Part shown: positions 51,873 through 60,560 of the stretch, in pieces
How the letters are laid out: each line of letters starts with the position of its first letter
Numbering within the stretch: the first letter of the stretch is position 1
Source of the DNA: Synchiropus splendidus
Taxonomy: Eukaryota > Chordata > Actinopteri > Syngnathiformes > Callionymidae
Direction of reading: 5' to 3'
Length of the DNA: 64,000 nt
NCBI RefSeq assembly: GCF_027744825.2
Contig: NC_071338.1
Location: forward strand, 23,126,001-23,190,000
Notes under the pieces: generated by a model
Databases searched by the model: none
What the model saw: the letters and a program-made list of their open reading frames with translations, nothing else
What the model was told of the DNA's origin: nothing
Translations under genes and position numbers: made by a program

Positions 51873-52424
51873 TGAATATGGAAACTGAGGCGCCATAAAA
51901 AAGTTCAATATGAAATTAAAAAAAAGGAGATAAAGCAGTGCTGTCATTCACAACATGGCTGAAGATGCAGTCATCTTTTTAAAATGTAATCGAGCCGCCA
52001 CAGCATCGGGTTAAATCGCCATACATTCCTGAGGAAATGACGGTGATAAATGTGTTGTTTAAATTTTTATTTGCGAGGATGTTGTTTAAAAACAGGTTTT
52101 CATAACATAAAATAAAAAGAGACGATGTAGAATCAGCCACCAAACTGGGTGATGAAGTGTAAGCAAGTGATGAGTATCGAAATGTCTTCAGAATATTGAT
52201 ATGTTCCTTTTTAAAACATCACTTGTTGTTAAATAAGCCAATATTCTCACTTTAGTTCCACACCCTTCTGAACGTTTATCTACTTTGGAGAGGAGCCTTT
52301 GAGCACAAGACTGAACGGGTCATGGGACCAGAATATTTTCATTAAAAATTAAGTATTCCAATTTTAATTTAAGCTCCTGCTCCTCAACAGAATACGTAGA
52401 ATTTAAGTGTAGGGATCTCTGTTT
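51873..52424. other. Spacer between copies B and C
   Basis: AT-rich with short conserved-looking words such as AATGTAATCGAGCC near 51980; no gene or known repeat. Confidence 0.4.
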
Positions 52425-52472
52425 TGAAATGAAGAGCACGGTCATGAATAATGAGTGAGCTCCTTCAGCAAG
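52425..52472 (+). repeat. Local three-copy element, copy C
   Basis: GAAATGAAGAGCACGGTCATG, AATAATGAGTGAGCTCCTTC and AGCAA. Shares TGAGCTCC.TCAGC with both other copies and the following CACATG-AGA...TGAACAGT with copy A. Confidence 0.6.
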
Positions 52473-52865
52473 AGCACATGAAGATGAGAAGTGTGAACAG
52501 TGCAGAACTTGCAAAAATACCAAGACAAAATAAGTGATTCAGACAATAATACTTTTCTCGCTATGTGCATTGGAATGATACTGATGAGAAAGCAGGTCTT
52601 TAGATCATACTTAAACACATGAACATTGAAGTTTATGTCAGAACGGACATAAGGGAAATAACGAAAGGCTCCAAAGTTTTAAACTTCTATTAAGTTTTTA
52701 TCTTTTAAAATAAAACTAAATGGACGCCCTTCTCGAGAAATTGTAAAATAATATTTAATAGGGCTTCCTCATGAGTAATAAACGATGAAATACACATTAC
52801 TTTGGGACTAACAGACTGCTTCCCAGAGGACTCATGGAGCTCCTGTCCCCACATGGAGAGTAGAA
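52473..52865. other. Non-coding spacer, nothing recognised
   Basis: No gene identified. Confidence 0.45.
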
Positions 52866-52924
52866 GTGTGTGTGTGTGTGTGTGTGGATCCCAGCTGGTG
52901 CTGTGTGTGTGTGTGTGTGTGTGT
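52866..52924. repeat. Two (TG)n microsatellites
   Basis: TG runs at 52866-52886 and 52902-52924 separated by 15 bp. The overlapping Cys/Val-rich frames are translations of these. Confidence 0.92.
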
Positions 52925-53034
52925 TTGGGCCCATGTGTGTTGCCAGCCTGCTGGTGGTCTGGGCCGCTGTGTAAAGGTGATGTGTGGCGGCTATTTGGAG
53001 TCTGGACGCGGCAGGTTAGACCGGCACAGCCCGC

Positions 53035-53083
53035 TCATATTTTATACGGCAGCTCTCTCCAGTCTTATCATATTTTATACGGC
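53035..53083 (-). promoter_or_regulatory. Duplicated 16-mer with TATA-box-like core
   Basis: TCATATTTTATACGGC occurs perfectly at 53035-53050 and 53068-53083 (33-bp period). On the minus strand each reads GCCGTATAAAATATGA with a TATAAAA core. It could be two minus-strand TATA-like sites or simply a short duplication. Confidence 0.25.
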
Positions 53084-53551
53084 GGCAATAACAAACTGTC
53101 CAGAGAAAACGGGGACCGCCTGCCACTGCACATGCTTCCAGTAGTGCCATAAAACAACAACAACAAACACACACACACACAGGCGGAAGTTCTGGCACCT
53201 ATCTTTGCAATTGACCAACGTGGCGAGCACTTTTAAGTAAACAAACGGAGCCAGAGATGAACTGAGCAGCCACTCCAAGAAGTGAGCCAGCAGTCGTTTG
53301 CTTCTATTGTCTAATTCAGTTCTGAGCCGACATCTGTCCCTGTCCCGTTGCCCACTAGACACTCACAGCCTCACACACACACACACACTCCAGGGGGAGG
53401 GGTGGACTTCTCCATGTGTCACACAATTCAATACCAGTTTTGGGATGAAAAGAGGGGTGCGAGAAAAAGTTAAAGAGCCGAAAGTGGACACAAGTAAAAG
53501 TAACAATGCGCTTTGAAAAGTTGAAATGAGAGTGCGTGGGTGGGTTCTTAC
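53084..53551. other. Non-coding stretch, presumed start of an intron
   Basis: Holds CA runs at about 53167-53180 and 53373-53388. If the candidate exon upstream on the minus strand is real, this is the beginning of its first intron. Confidence 0.35.
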
Positions 53552-53677
53552 CTGGGGAAGATAGAGGAAAGCAGGGGGGCATTGAAGAGAGTGGGGTAAC
53601 ATCCCGGTCCCGGACAGCAGAACACAGCCAGAGTTTGCCATAGAGCACAGCATGTGGAGACGGGACCCCTTACTCAT
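53552..53677 (-). CDS. Candidate first coding exon (42 codons, partial gene)
   Basis: On the minus strand an ATG at 53677 opens a frame of exactly 42 codons that ends at a perfect vertebrate splice donor (CCCCAG|GTAAGAAC, GT at 53551-53550), leaving phase 0. An in-frame TGA lies 12 codons upstream, so the frame cannot extend further 5'. The start context is weak (T at -3); other in-frame Met codons are at positions 9, 13 and 26. The peptide begins MSKGSRLHMLCSMANSGC and ends PPAFLYLPQ. I recognise no family and no clear signal peptide. If real it is the first exon of a gene running left. No second exon was identified, so it may equally be a 5' UTR exon or a chance donor. Confidence 0.3.
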
Positions 53678-53824
53678 AGAGACACTCTGTTTACACGCTT
53701 CAGTCTGTCAAGCTCTCTCTGTCCTCGCTACTTCTTCTCCCCTCCCTCTCTTCACTACTGTCAGCGGCGGCAGCGGCGGCCAGTCGTAGAGTTACTACTT
53801 CAGCGGATACCGACGAGGGATGCT

Positions 53825-53853
53825 GACACACACTCACACACACACACACACAC
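53825..53853. repeat. (CA)n microsatellite
   Basis: CA run with one TCAC and one GCAC variant, inside the candidate promoter region. Confidence 0.85.
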
Positions 53854-53997
53854 GCACACTGGAGCAGAGCGGATCGGCGTGGAAAGTGTGTGTGTGTGTG
53901 GGAGGCTAATGTGCACAGGCGGCAAAGTGATGCTTCTGTTCTTCTCTCCTCTGTTTACTTGGAGAAAGGAGGTGGGGATGCCGAGGCATGCAAATGG

Positions 53998-54180
53998 TTA
54001 CGGGGAGGAGGGAAGGAAGGAAGGAGGCATGGAGGAGAGGGATGGAGAGAGGAGGCGGGGCAAGGGAAGCTGGGGAGGTCCTTGAGGGAAGGAGAAGGGG
54101 TGATTGGAGTAAGAGCGAGGAAAGGAGAGAGAGAGCGACAGAGAGGGAGAGAGAGAGAGCTGACGGAGGGAGGGAGTGGG
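53998..54180. repeat. Polypurine GGA/GAGA-rich tract
   Basis: Nearly all purine on the plus strand for about 180 bp (GGAAGGAAGGAAGGAGG; GAGAGAGAGAG). Can form triplex or nuclease-sensitive DNA near promoters. It generates spurious frames on both strands. Confidence 0.85.
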
Positions 54181-54260
54181 GGCAAGCGTGCCAGAGGGGA
54201 GCGCGCACACACTTTAACCCCATCCACCACCTCTGATTATTCCAGATAAATACTCGAGCT

Positions 54261-54529
54261 TTGGTGCCGCCACTTGTTTTCCATAAAGCAAGAATAAATC
54301 CTCCACTTATATGCAAACAAGCAAATGAAAAACTGTCAGAAACATTCTCCTGAAGACATTATTCCTCCTCTAAATCCACTGAGCGCAGTGTTTCTGCAGG
54401 ATTTACACCGTCCAGATGTTGTGAGGACGCATTCCAAACATCTGCTGGTGTTTACACACACTCACACACATCGCGCACTAATGCTTTGCAAGGTGGAACA
54501 CAGACACACAGACACACACACACGTTGAA
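54261..54529. other. Non-coding spacer with short CA runs
   Basis: CACACA runs near 54456-54470 and 54503-54523; no gene. Confidence 0.5.
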
Positions 54530-54960
54530 AATTATTTGATTTAAAAAACAATTAGGGACGGAAACAATTACAGCGATTGTTGAACGCCTTTCCCCCAAAA
54601 TGGCAGAGCTGATGTGGCGGCTTAATTAAATTTATTGCTCAGTTGTGAGGAGGATATTTTCTTTAAGCGTAGCATTTCCCTAGAAAGGAGCAGGCTAATG
54701 GCTGAATAATGAGATATAGTACAATATACACCCCCACTCGTTCTCCTGCACCTTCCCCACGCGGGGCCTCGCAACAGGAACACGGCAGATTATTTATATT
54801 TTTGGCGGTGAATGTATATGAAAGAAATGAGTGAGTGTAATCTGACGGTGATGGAGGAGCGATGGTTCTATAATGAGGAGCAGTAGGAATGCATTCTTCA
54901 CTTCTCTTCCTCTTATCTAAAACACACAATGGCAGGTGCACCTTTTTTTCCCAGTGTATT
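54530..54960. promoter_or_regulatory. Candidate conserved non-coding elements
   Basis: GAAACAATTACAGCGATTGTTG, GGCGGCTTAATTAAATTTATTG, AGGCTAATGGCTGAATAATG and AGATTATTTATATTTTTGGC in a repeat-free stretch. Includes a near-palindrome of two SOX-type words (ACAATT...GATTGTTG at about 54567-54583). Confidence 0.3.
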
Positions 54961-55519
54961 TGCTATTGTTTAGAAATATTCCCCATAAAGTCATTTCAAT
55001 CATTGGTAACGTAATAATACTAGTCTGAGGTTGATAAAAATGTGACTGACAAAACCTGATAGAAGCCCCTTAAGAAGAGCTTTAAAACACACGGACGTTG
55101 CCTGAGATTTGAGTCCGATAGTCACTTTGAACAAGGCCTGATTCACCATCAATGCATCTTGATATCATGCCTTGTGAGGACTACAGTGCTCAAGTTTGCT
55201 GGTCGACATGCAAGCAGAGATCCTAATTGTAGTAGAGCCGCACCAGCACATGACCCGTGTGATGAAGCTTCATGAAGCAGTGTCTCCATTTTAGGGCACT
55301 GTAGATGCTGCAGTCTAAATTTGCTTCTATTTCAGCAAAATCTCAGGAAGAGCAGAACCGATTGAGCTTTGAAAATATTTAAATAAATATATAAATAGCT
55401 GTCATTGGTCACATATTTGACTATTCACCTGAAAAAACACATCATTCATTCATTCATCCATAATAACTATAAATTAGAGTGGTGCAAACATGGCAAAGAC
55501 CATGGCAAAACCTTATCCT
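54961..55519. other. Non-coding block with a MITE relic
   Basis: GATGAAGCTTCATGAAGCAG followed by TGTCTCCATTTTAGGGCACTG at about 55261-55300 is a decayed arm of the hAT-like MITE family (one arm, no second terminus). A (CATT)n run lies at about 55441-55457. No gene. Confidence 0.5.
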
Positions 55520-56068
55520 TAGTGTTTTTCAACCTCTTTCGAACCACGGCACACTTCGTTCATTGAAAAAATCTTGGGGCACGTCACCGAAGGTATGTCG
55601 GCCAAAGCTCAATTGTACTTAGTTGAAAGTCTGGTAGAAAATCCCTTTTAATTTGTCAAAGTCTACGAGTGTCAATAAAGTTTTGAAGGGAGATGTCATA
55701 TTAGCTGTAGGATCTGCGGCGCAGACTGTCTTTGTTGTCACAGGTAGAGGCGCATCAGGTTTAAAAACAACTCGAAGTGGCACAGCTTCTTCACTGTCAG
55801 TGTGTGGGAAGATGGACATTGTGCGCAACACTGTGCTCTGCGAGTGATGGGCGAGTAGCGTCAGCATACATCTGTAGTGTATAGAAAGAATGTGACCAAA
55901 TCCCTATAGTCTCCTTGCATTGGTAGCTTGTCAACAGGTTTGAATTGTTCATCATTTAATGTCATCATATCGTCCGCCGTCATCTCCCGAAAATGTGTGA
56001 AACTGGATCATTGTCTACGTCGCACCTGACACACTAGTGTGCCGCGGCACACTGGTTGAAAAGCACCG
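55520..56068. mobile_element. Non-autonomous hAT element (549 bp)
   Basis: The left end reads TAGTGTTTTTCAACCTCTTT, then CGAACCACGGCACACTTCG and CATTGAAAAAATCTTGGGGC. The right end reads CACACTAGTGTGCCGCGGCA then CACTGGTTGAAAAGCACCG. The outer 15 bp are inverted repeats with three mismatches, and both ends share the GG(C)CACAC block. This is the widespread hAT type with ends TTTTTCAACC...GCCGCGGCACA. I see no convincing 8-bp duplication. The internal 80-odd-codon frame on the minus strand (55619-55867) has no transposase signature, so it is non-autonomous or gutted. Confidence 0.75.
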
Positions 56069-56859
56069 ATCTAACTGACTATGTTCTCATCAGTGAAATG
56101 ACTTTCTTCTTCTCTTCACATCTCCATCCATTCCTCCTGTTGACACTGGGGATAAGAAAGTTAGCAAGCAGACTTAAATGGACGGTTACTTTACTTTGAT
56201 GGTGCAGTTGATAATAATGGCCACAGTTTCTCAAAATAAACACTTCATAAACTTCCTCTTCTGCTAGCGCGACAGACCAATCTGCATCATATCGTTTTCT
56301 TAGTATTTTAAAGCCAACACTTTCTCTGTTTGAGGCTTTTCTGAGTTTAAATGAATAAGAAGTAAATGTGAAAGTACAAGTGACTAAAATTGAGTTTTTG
56401 TTGAAACTGCTATTAGATACTGATGATCCATTACTTTAATGCAACCTAAAAATGTTAAGTACAATTCCCTACCAGCACCAAAAATGAGCCGCTTGAGTGG
56501 TTATCAGCAATGAAAAATGGGTTTGGTATAAACCATCGGGGACACCCCAAGTGCCTCTTAAAGGCTTCACAGCCCACCAGCTTGTCACAGGCACAAACCA
56601 CTACAAGTACCAAATAACTCAAAACATCTGTCAAAAGAGAGACCTGTTATCAGCTGATCTTCCTCACAATGACCACTCCAAAAGTGGCATTTTGTCATAT
56701 TCCCAGAGCTTCTCGAAGATGTTAGGAGGTTCACCAAAAGGGAACGGAATACACAAAATACCACCAAGTGACTTTAAATGTCATCCATGTGAAATAAAGC
56801 GCCCTTGAAATCTTAACATTTGGAGTTGAATGTTTCATCTTTATTTGTCTTGGTGAAGG
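56069..56859. other. Non-coding block, nothing recognised
   Basis: A 103-codon plus frame (56497-56808) lacks a domain. No mobile element identified. Confidence 0.45.
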
Positions 56860-57045
56860 TCAGTGGTATCACTGAATAATGGCACCATTACAAATAGTTT
56901 CATCTCATTTCCTTTACAGCATGATAACAATTATCCAGCAGGAAAAGGGACGCGCAGGTTCTCATCTCGCCGTAACGTTTCATTATCTAAAGATATTAGC
57001 GGCACGCTCCCCTCTCGCTGTGCAGTACAACAGCTAATGTTTCCG

Positions 57046-57094
<49 letters not shown>

Positions 57095-57360
57095 CATGTG
57101 TACATATTGGTTTTATATCATAATCTACTGACAGATATATTGAGAGCTACATTAAGTCTAACACTTCTAATGAGGTGGCAATCGAGAGGACATACCTTCC
57201 GTGGAGCTTTTAAATTATTAAACAACAATGTAAAACACTATCACATTTTCGAAGCGATATTCATCTCGGCATATATAATGAATTGAAATATGACTCTGGA
57301 GCGGATGTACAGGCCAATCTTGTCTGTTTTCATTTGAATGAACACAGAGGCATGAAGGAA
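56860..57360. promoter_or_regulatory. Candidate conserved non-coding elements on both sides of a (GT)n
   Basis: Left part (56860-57047): GTTTCATTATCTAAAGATAT and ACAGCTAATGTTTCCGG. Right part (57095-57360): TCTAATGAGGTGGCAATCG, TTTTAAATTATTAAACAAC and TATATAATGAATTGAAATATG. Both are repeat-free with several homeodomain-type cores. Confidence 0.3.
57048..57092. repeat. (GT)n microsatellite
   Basis: About 22 perfect GT units between two enhancer-like stretches. Confidence 0.95.
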
Positions 57361-58797
57361 AAAAAAAGAAATCAGGGGTTTAAATATGTCAATACACGTC
57401 AATATGCTTGGAGGAATGATCCGAACGGAGAGGGGGGCTTGAGAAAGTCCAGCTGGAGTTGATTCATAAATATTAATGTGTGTTCACAAAAAAAAAAAAA
57501 AACATCTGAGACCAGCTACATGCGACGCAAAGGGTGAGCATGCTATCAGGCGACCCAGGCGGCTACAAGATATATAATTTTGATGCTCACCAAATTCGCT
57601 GCTTGCTGCCTGAGCTCAATATTGTGGGTGGGCACTGAGCACTGGATTCTTAAGTTGATGCTAGCTAAGCTCAGTCGCAGGAGTCCGGGCTGTCTCTGGC
57701 GTGTTTGACAAAGATCTTGAACTGTGTGTTCTTATAGGTGCGTTCTTGATTTGGACGTTCGCCATAGTGAGCAATAACATTACAAGAAAAAATGGTTCTC
57801 TTCTTTCCTTCAGGTCATGCAGTTGCATGGAAAACTCACGCAGTCTTATCTTCTATAAGCGCTGGTCGACACAGTGCTGACACAGAGGTCTGGCGCCATC
57901 ACGTCTAAGATTCTCTCAGATCAATATCATTTTGTGATGCATGATGAAAATTAGAAAATATTTTAGGGGAGTCTTCCCGCTGTCATATGCCTGTTAAACC
58001 TATCATCTTTTGTCCCCATATTGAACTCATTAGAAAAAAAGAAGAGTGGTTAACAACAACAAAACAAAAACCACTTCATATATTTATAAAGCATTTTGTC
58101 ATCGGTTTGAATGTGCGTCAGAAGCGACAGCATGAATGCGAGTCCTCATGAGCCCAAACCTGCAGGCGTCTTTTCTGCCATTGCTGTCTATAATCTATAG
58201 ACGGCAATAGCTGATTGTGTATTTACGCGGTACACACTTGAAGTCGAAACTCATCACCTCTCACACTTTCCTTGGATGTGCATGTCACATTATAAATGGA
58301 AGTGATTATTTTAAGTCAGCTCATCTATCTCACATTGATCCCTGCCTCCTCAATCATAGTTGCATCTCTGTAGACCGCGTGGCATCAGCAAACAGCTAAC
58401 TCGTAGCCCCTTCAATCAATATTATATACAGTATTATCAGGATGAAACTTGTGATTTACAACCCTAATAATAATGGCGATACATAAGGGGTCGATCGTGA
58501 CATTCAGGATATTTTACGCAATGTAGACTTTGCTACATGAGGCATTTTAACATGCTAAAAAATGAACTCATACTGGATATCAGGAGCAAAGAGTTGTTGC
58601 GATCCATTGAGTAAAGGCATGAAACTTAGATCATAATAACTGAATTAAAGTCTTTCAGCAATGAGAAAAGCTCAGGTTTCTCTTTTGTGCTGCAGTGTGT
58701 TATACTGATGTTGACTTATAGAGGCCACATGATTCACCAGCTGTAGGAAATTCATCGCTATAAACCAAAAGATCTGAGTTATTTAGGGACCTTTTTT
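57361..58797. other. Non-coding block with one hairpin
   Basis: A15 run at 57488-57502 and an imperfect hairpin at 58178-58210 (15-bp arms, 3-nt loop). No gene is recognised. Confidence 0.45.
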
Positions 58798-59030
58798 CAT
58801 GTCAGGTGTGATCTGTGACTGAAAGAGTGGCATAGGACGGTAGTGAGATGATGCATGCCATGATGTATAGTGGAGAGACAGTAGCACTGACGTGAAGACA
58901 AGAGGCAGAGTAGATGGAGGCAGACTTGGAGATACTCAGGGTTTCATTGAGTGTGAAGGAAGAATCAGAGGAACAGCTAATGTAGAAGTTTGGAGAGCAG
59001 TCTATGGCGTTAGAGTTGGAAATGGCTGGA
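58798..59030 (+). mobile_element. RTE-type LINE fragment (ORF2 C-terminal region)
   Basis: GTCAGGTGTGATCTGTGACT, ACGGTAGTGAGATGATGCAT, GGAGAGACAGTAGCACTGAC and ACAAGAGGCAGAGTAGATGG follow the order of the fish RTE ORF2 region downstream of the catalytic motif (…GTCAGGAGTGATTTGTGAC…GTAGTGAGACC…GAGACAGTGGCACTGAC…). Frame disrupted by indels and stops. The long minus-strand frame across it (58802-59221) is its antisense shadow. Confidence 0.7.
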
Positions 59031-60164
59031 GACACCAGGAAAAAGAAGTAGTGGTGAGCACCCACTGACGTCGGTTTACACAGTAAAGGAGAGCATGAAG
59101 AATATAGGTGAGTAGGAGGCCGAAGAAGGAGGACGAGGAGCGGGAATAAGAGGAAGAGCGGGCAGAGGAGAAGAAGATGGAGAAGTGGAGCAGTGGAAGA
59201 AGAAGGATAGTGCTTGTCCAAGGGTATTCACCACCAGTATTTGTCACATATATCCATACAGTACGTGCTCTTTACAGTCTTGTTGAATATTTAATCAAGC
59301 ATGGTATTCAACCTTTATCACCACAGACATTTTTAATGAAACCCTCAGAATTTCACAAAGTCAGAATACACTCAGAAGGACACAATAACAATCGGCAACG
59401 GCAGCCTACGGTTGCAGCGCTGAAGGAACAAATCAATTTCAATAATAATTCAAGATCCAAGACTTCTATTTGTCACTCTCCAGCATGCCAATGACGTGCA
59501 GAAAACAATGTTTCTGCTCTTGTAGGGTGTAATAGTGGGTTGTATCTCATGGCTCACTTTGCATCTTTGCCCACGAGGCACAAGCTGCATCCGACTCACT
59601 TCGAAGAAAAGGTTTAAACAGGGTAGTCTGCTAGCACCAATGCTAGTTAGCACCATTGCTCGTGCTGTGCTGTACAGAGGTCTGTGCCTGTCAACGTTTT
59701 TGATCACTTAGCATCAATTATTCAGAACAATGAAGGCAACACACTTTCAGCCCCACAACCAAATCGTATTGGAAAGATGACTTGAGGACAGAGCCGCAGG
59801 ACCACTTACCACCACAAATGGCACTTGCGTATCCATCCACAGCAGCTACAAGTTGATCTGTTTTCGTTGGATGAGCCGATTGGAAACACAAGTGTCAGAT
59901 GTTTAATGGAGCACAATGGTGAATAAACTTTCAGCTGTAATGAGCTGAAAACAATAATAATAAAATCACCAGACAACCAGCCACTCCCACCATCTGTAAA
60001 GTATTGTGACAAGTGTGTTGAACATTCCGACATTCGCAAGGAGGACGTGGTGTTTATATTGGTCAAGGTTTTACTTTCAATATCTGTGCTAAATGGTGAG
60101 TGAGAGGAAAGAGCTAAATGTATAATTGAGGAAGACAAATTTCATGAAAGACAAATGAGGGGAG
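59031..60164. other. Non-coding block between two RTE fragments
   Basis: Begins with a purine-rich GAAGAAGGAGGACGAGGAGC stretch (about 59117-59207) that may be more eroded RTE sequence. The rest has no recognisable gene or repeat. Confidence 0.4.
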
Positions 60165-60560
60165 TCTCAGTGAATTATTATATTTGCTGATGATAGAGTG
60201 ATTTGTGGTGAGAGTAAAGAGGAAAAGGAGAAGCAGGATAGCGAGTGTAAGACGTGCACGTTCATGCAAGACGTATAAATGAGAGAGAGAGGAAGGAGGA
60301 CCAAAGAAGAAGTATTTTTGATCAGTCATTGAAAGTCCTGTGACACAGATCATGGGAGGTGAAGAGGAGAGTGCAGACAGGGTGCAATACATGACTTTAA
60401 AAGAGTGCATCAGAGTAAGCGCTCGTGTAGAAAAGTTTGGAGACAAAGTTATGACCAATCAGGAGGCTTGGATATATGGAGAGGGAGACAGAGACGGGGG
60501 ACAAGACCAGACCACAAATGAGGTTCTTAGGTGTGATGAATTAGGACATGGAGGTGAGAC
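60165..60560 (+). mobile_element. RTE-type LINE fragment with the reverse transcriptase FADD motif
   Basis: TTTGCTGATGAT (60183-60194) encodes Phe-Ala-Asp-Asp, the reverse transcriptase catalytic motif ([F/Y]ADD), followed in frame by RVICGES, close to the VIC[S/G]ES of fish RTE elements. Further on are GACGTATAAATGAGAGAGAG, GGTGAAGAGGAGAGTGCAGA and AGTTTGGAGACAAAGT...AGGAGGC in the order of RTE ORF2. An in-frame stop and many indels make it a dead remnant. It lies downstream of the 58798 fragment although it represents the upstream part of the ORF. Confidence 0.75.

Larger units (their letters stand above)
53678..54260 (-). promoter_or_regulatory. Candidate minus-strand 5' UTR and CpG-containing promoter
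   Basis: Upstream of the candidate exon the sequence is GC-richer than the window average, with CpGs concentrated at 53764-53820 (on the plus strand AGCGGCGGCAGCGGCGGCCA and CGGATACCGACGAGG). Further upstream come a (CA)n and a long purine-rich stretch. Such composition next to a strong donor is typical of a vertebrate transcription start. No TATA or initiator is obvious. The many overlapping frames at 53.65-54.3 kb on both strands are low-complexity shadows. Confidence 0.3.

Noticed and set aside
53654..54316. Several overlapping 70-143 codon frames on both strands
   Set aside because: They translate CA, GA and GGA simple repeats; only the 53552-53677 minus-strand segment has gene-like boundaries.
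58802..59221. 139-codon minus-strand frame with a Leu-rich hydrophobic start
   Set aside because: It is the antisense of an RTE LINE fragment and its purine-rich neighbour; the hydrophobic stretch comes from GAAGAAGGAGG read in reverse.
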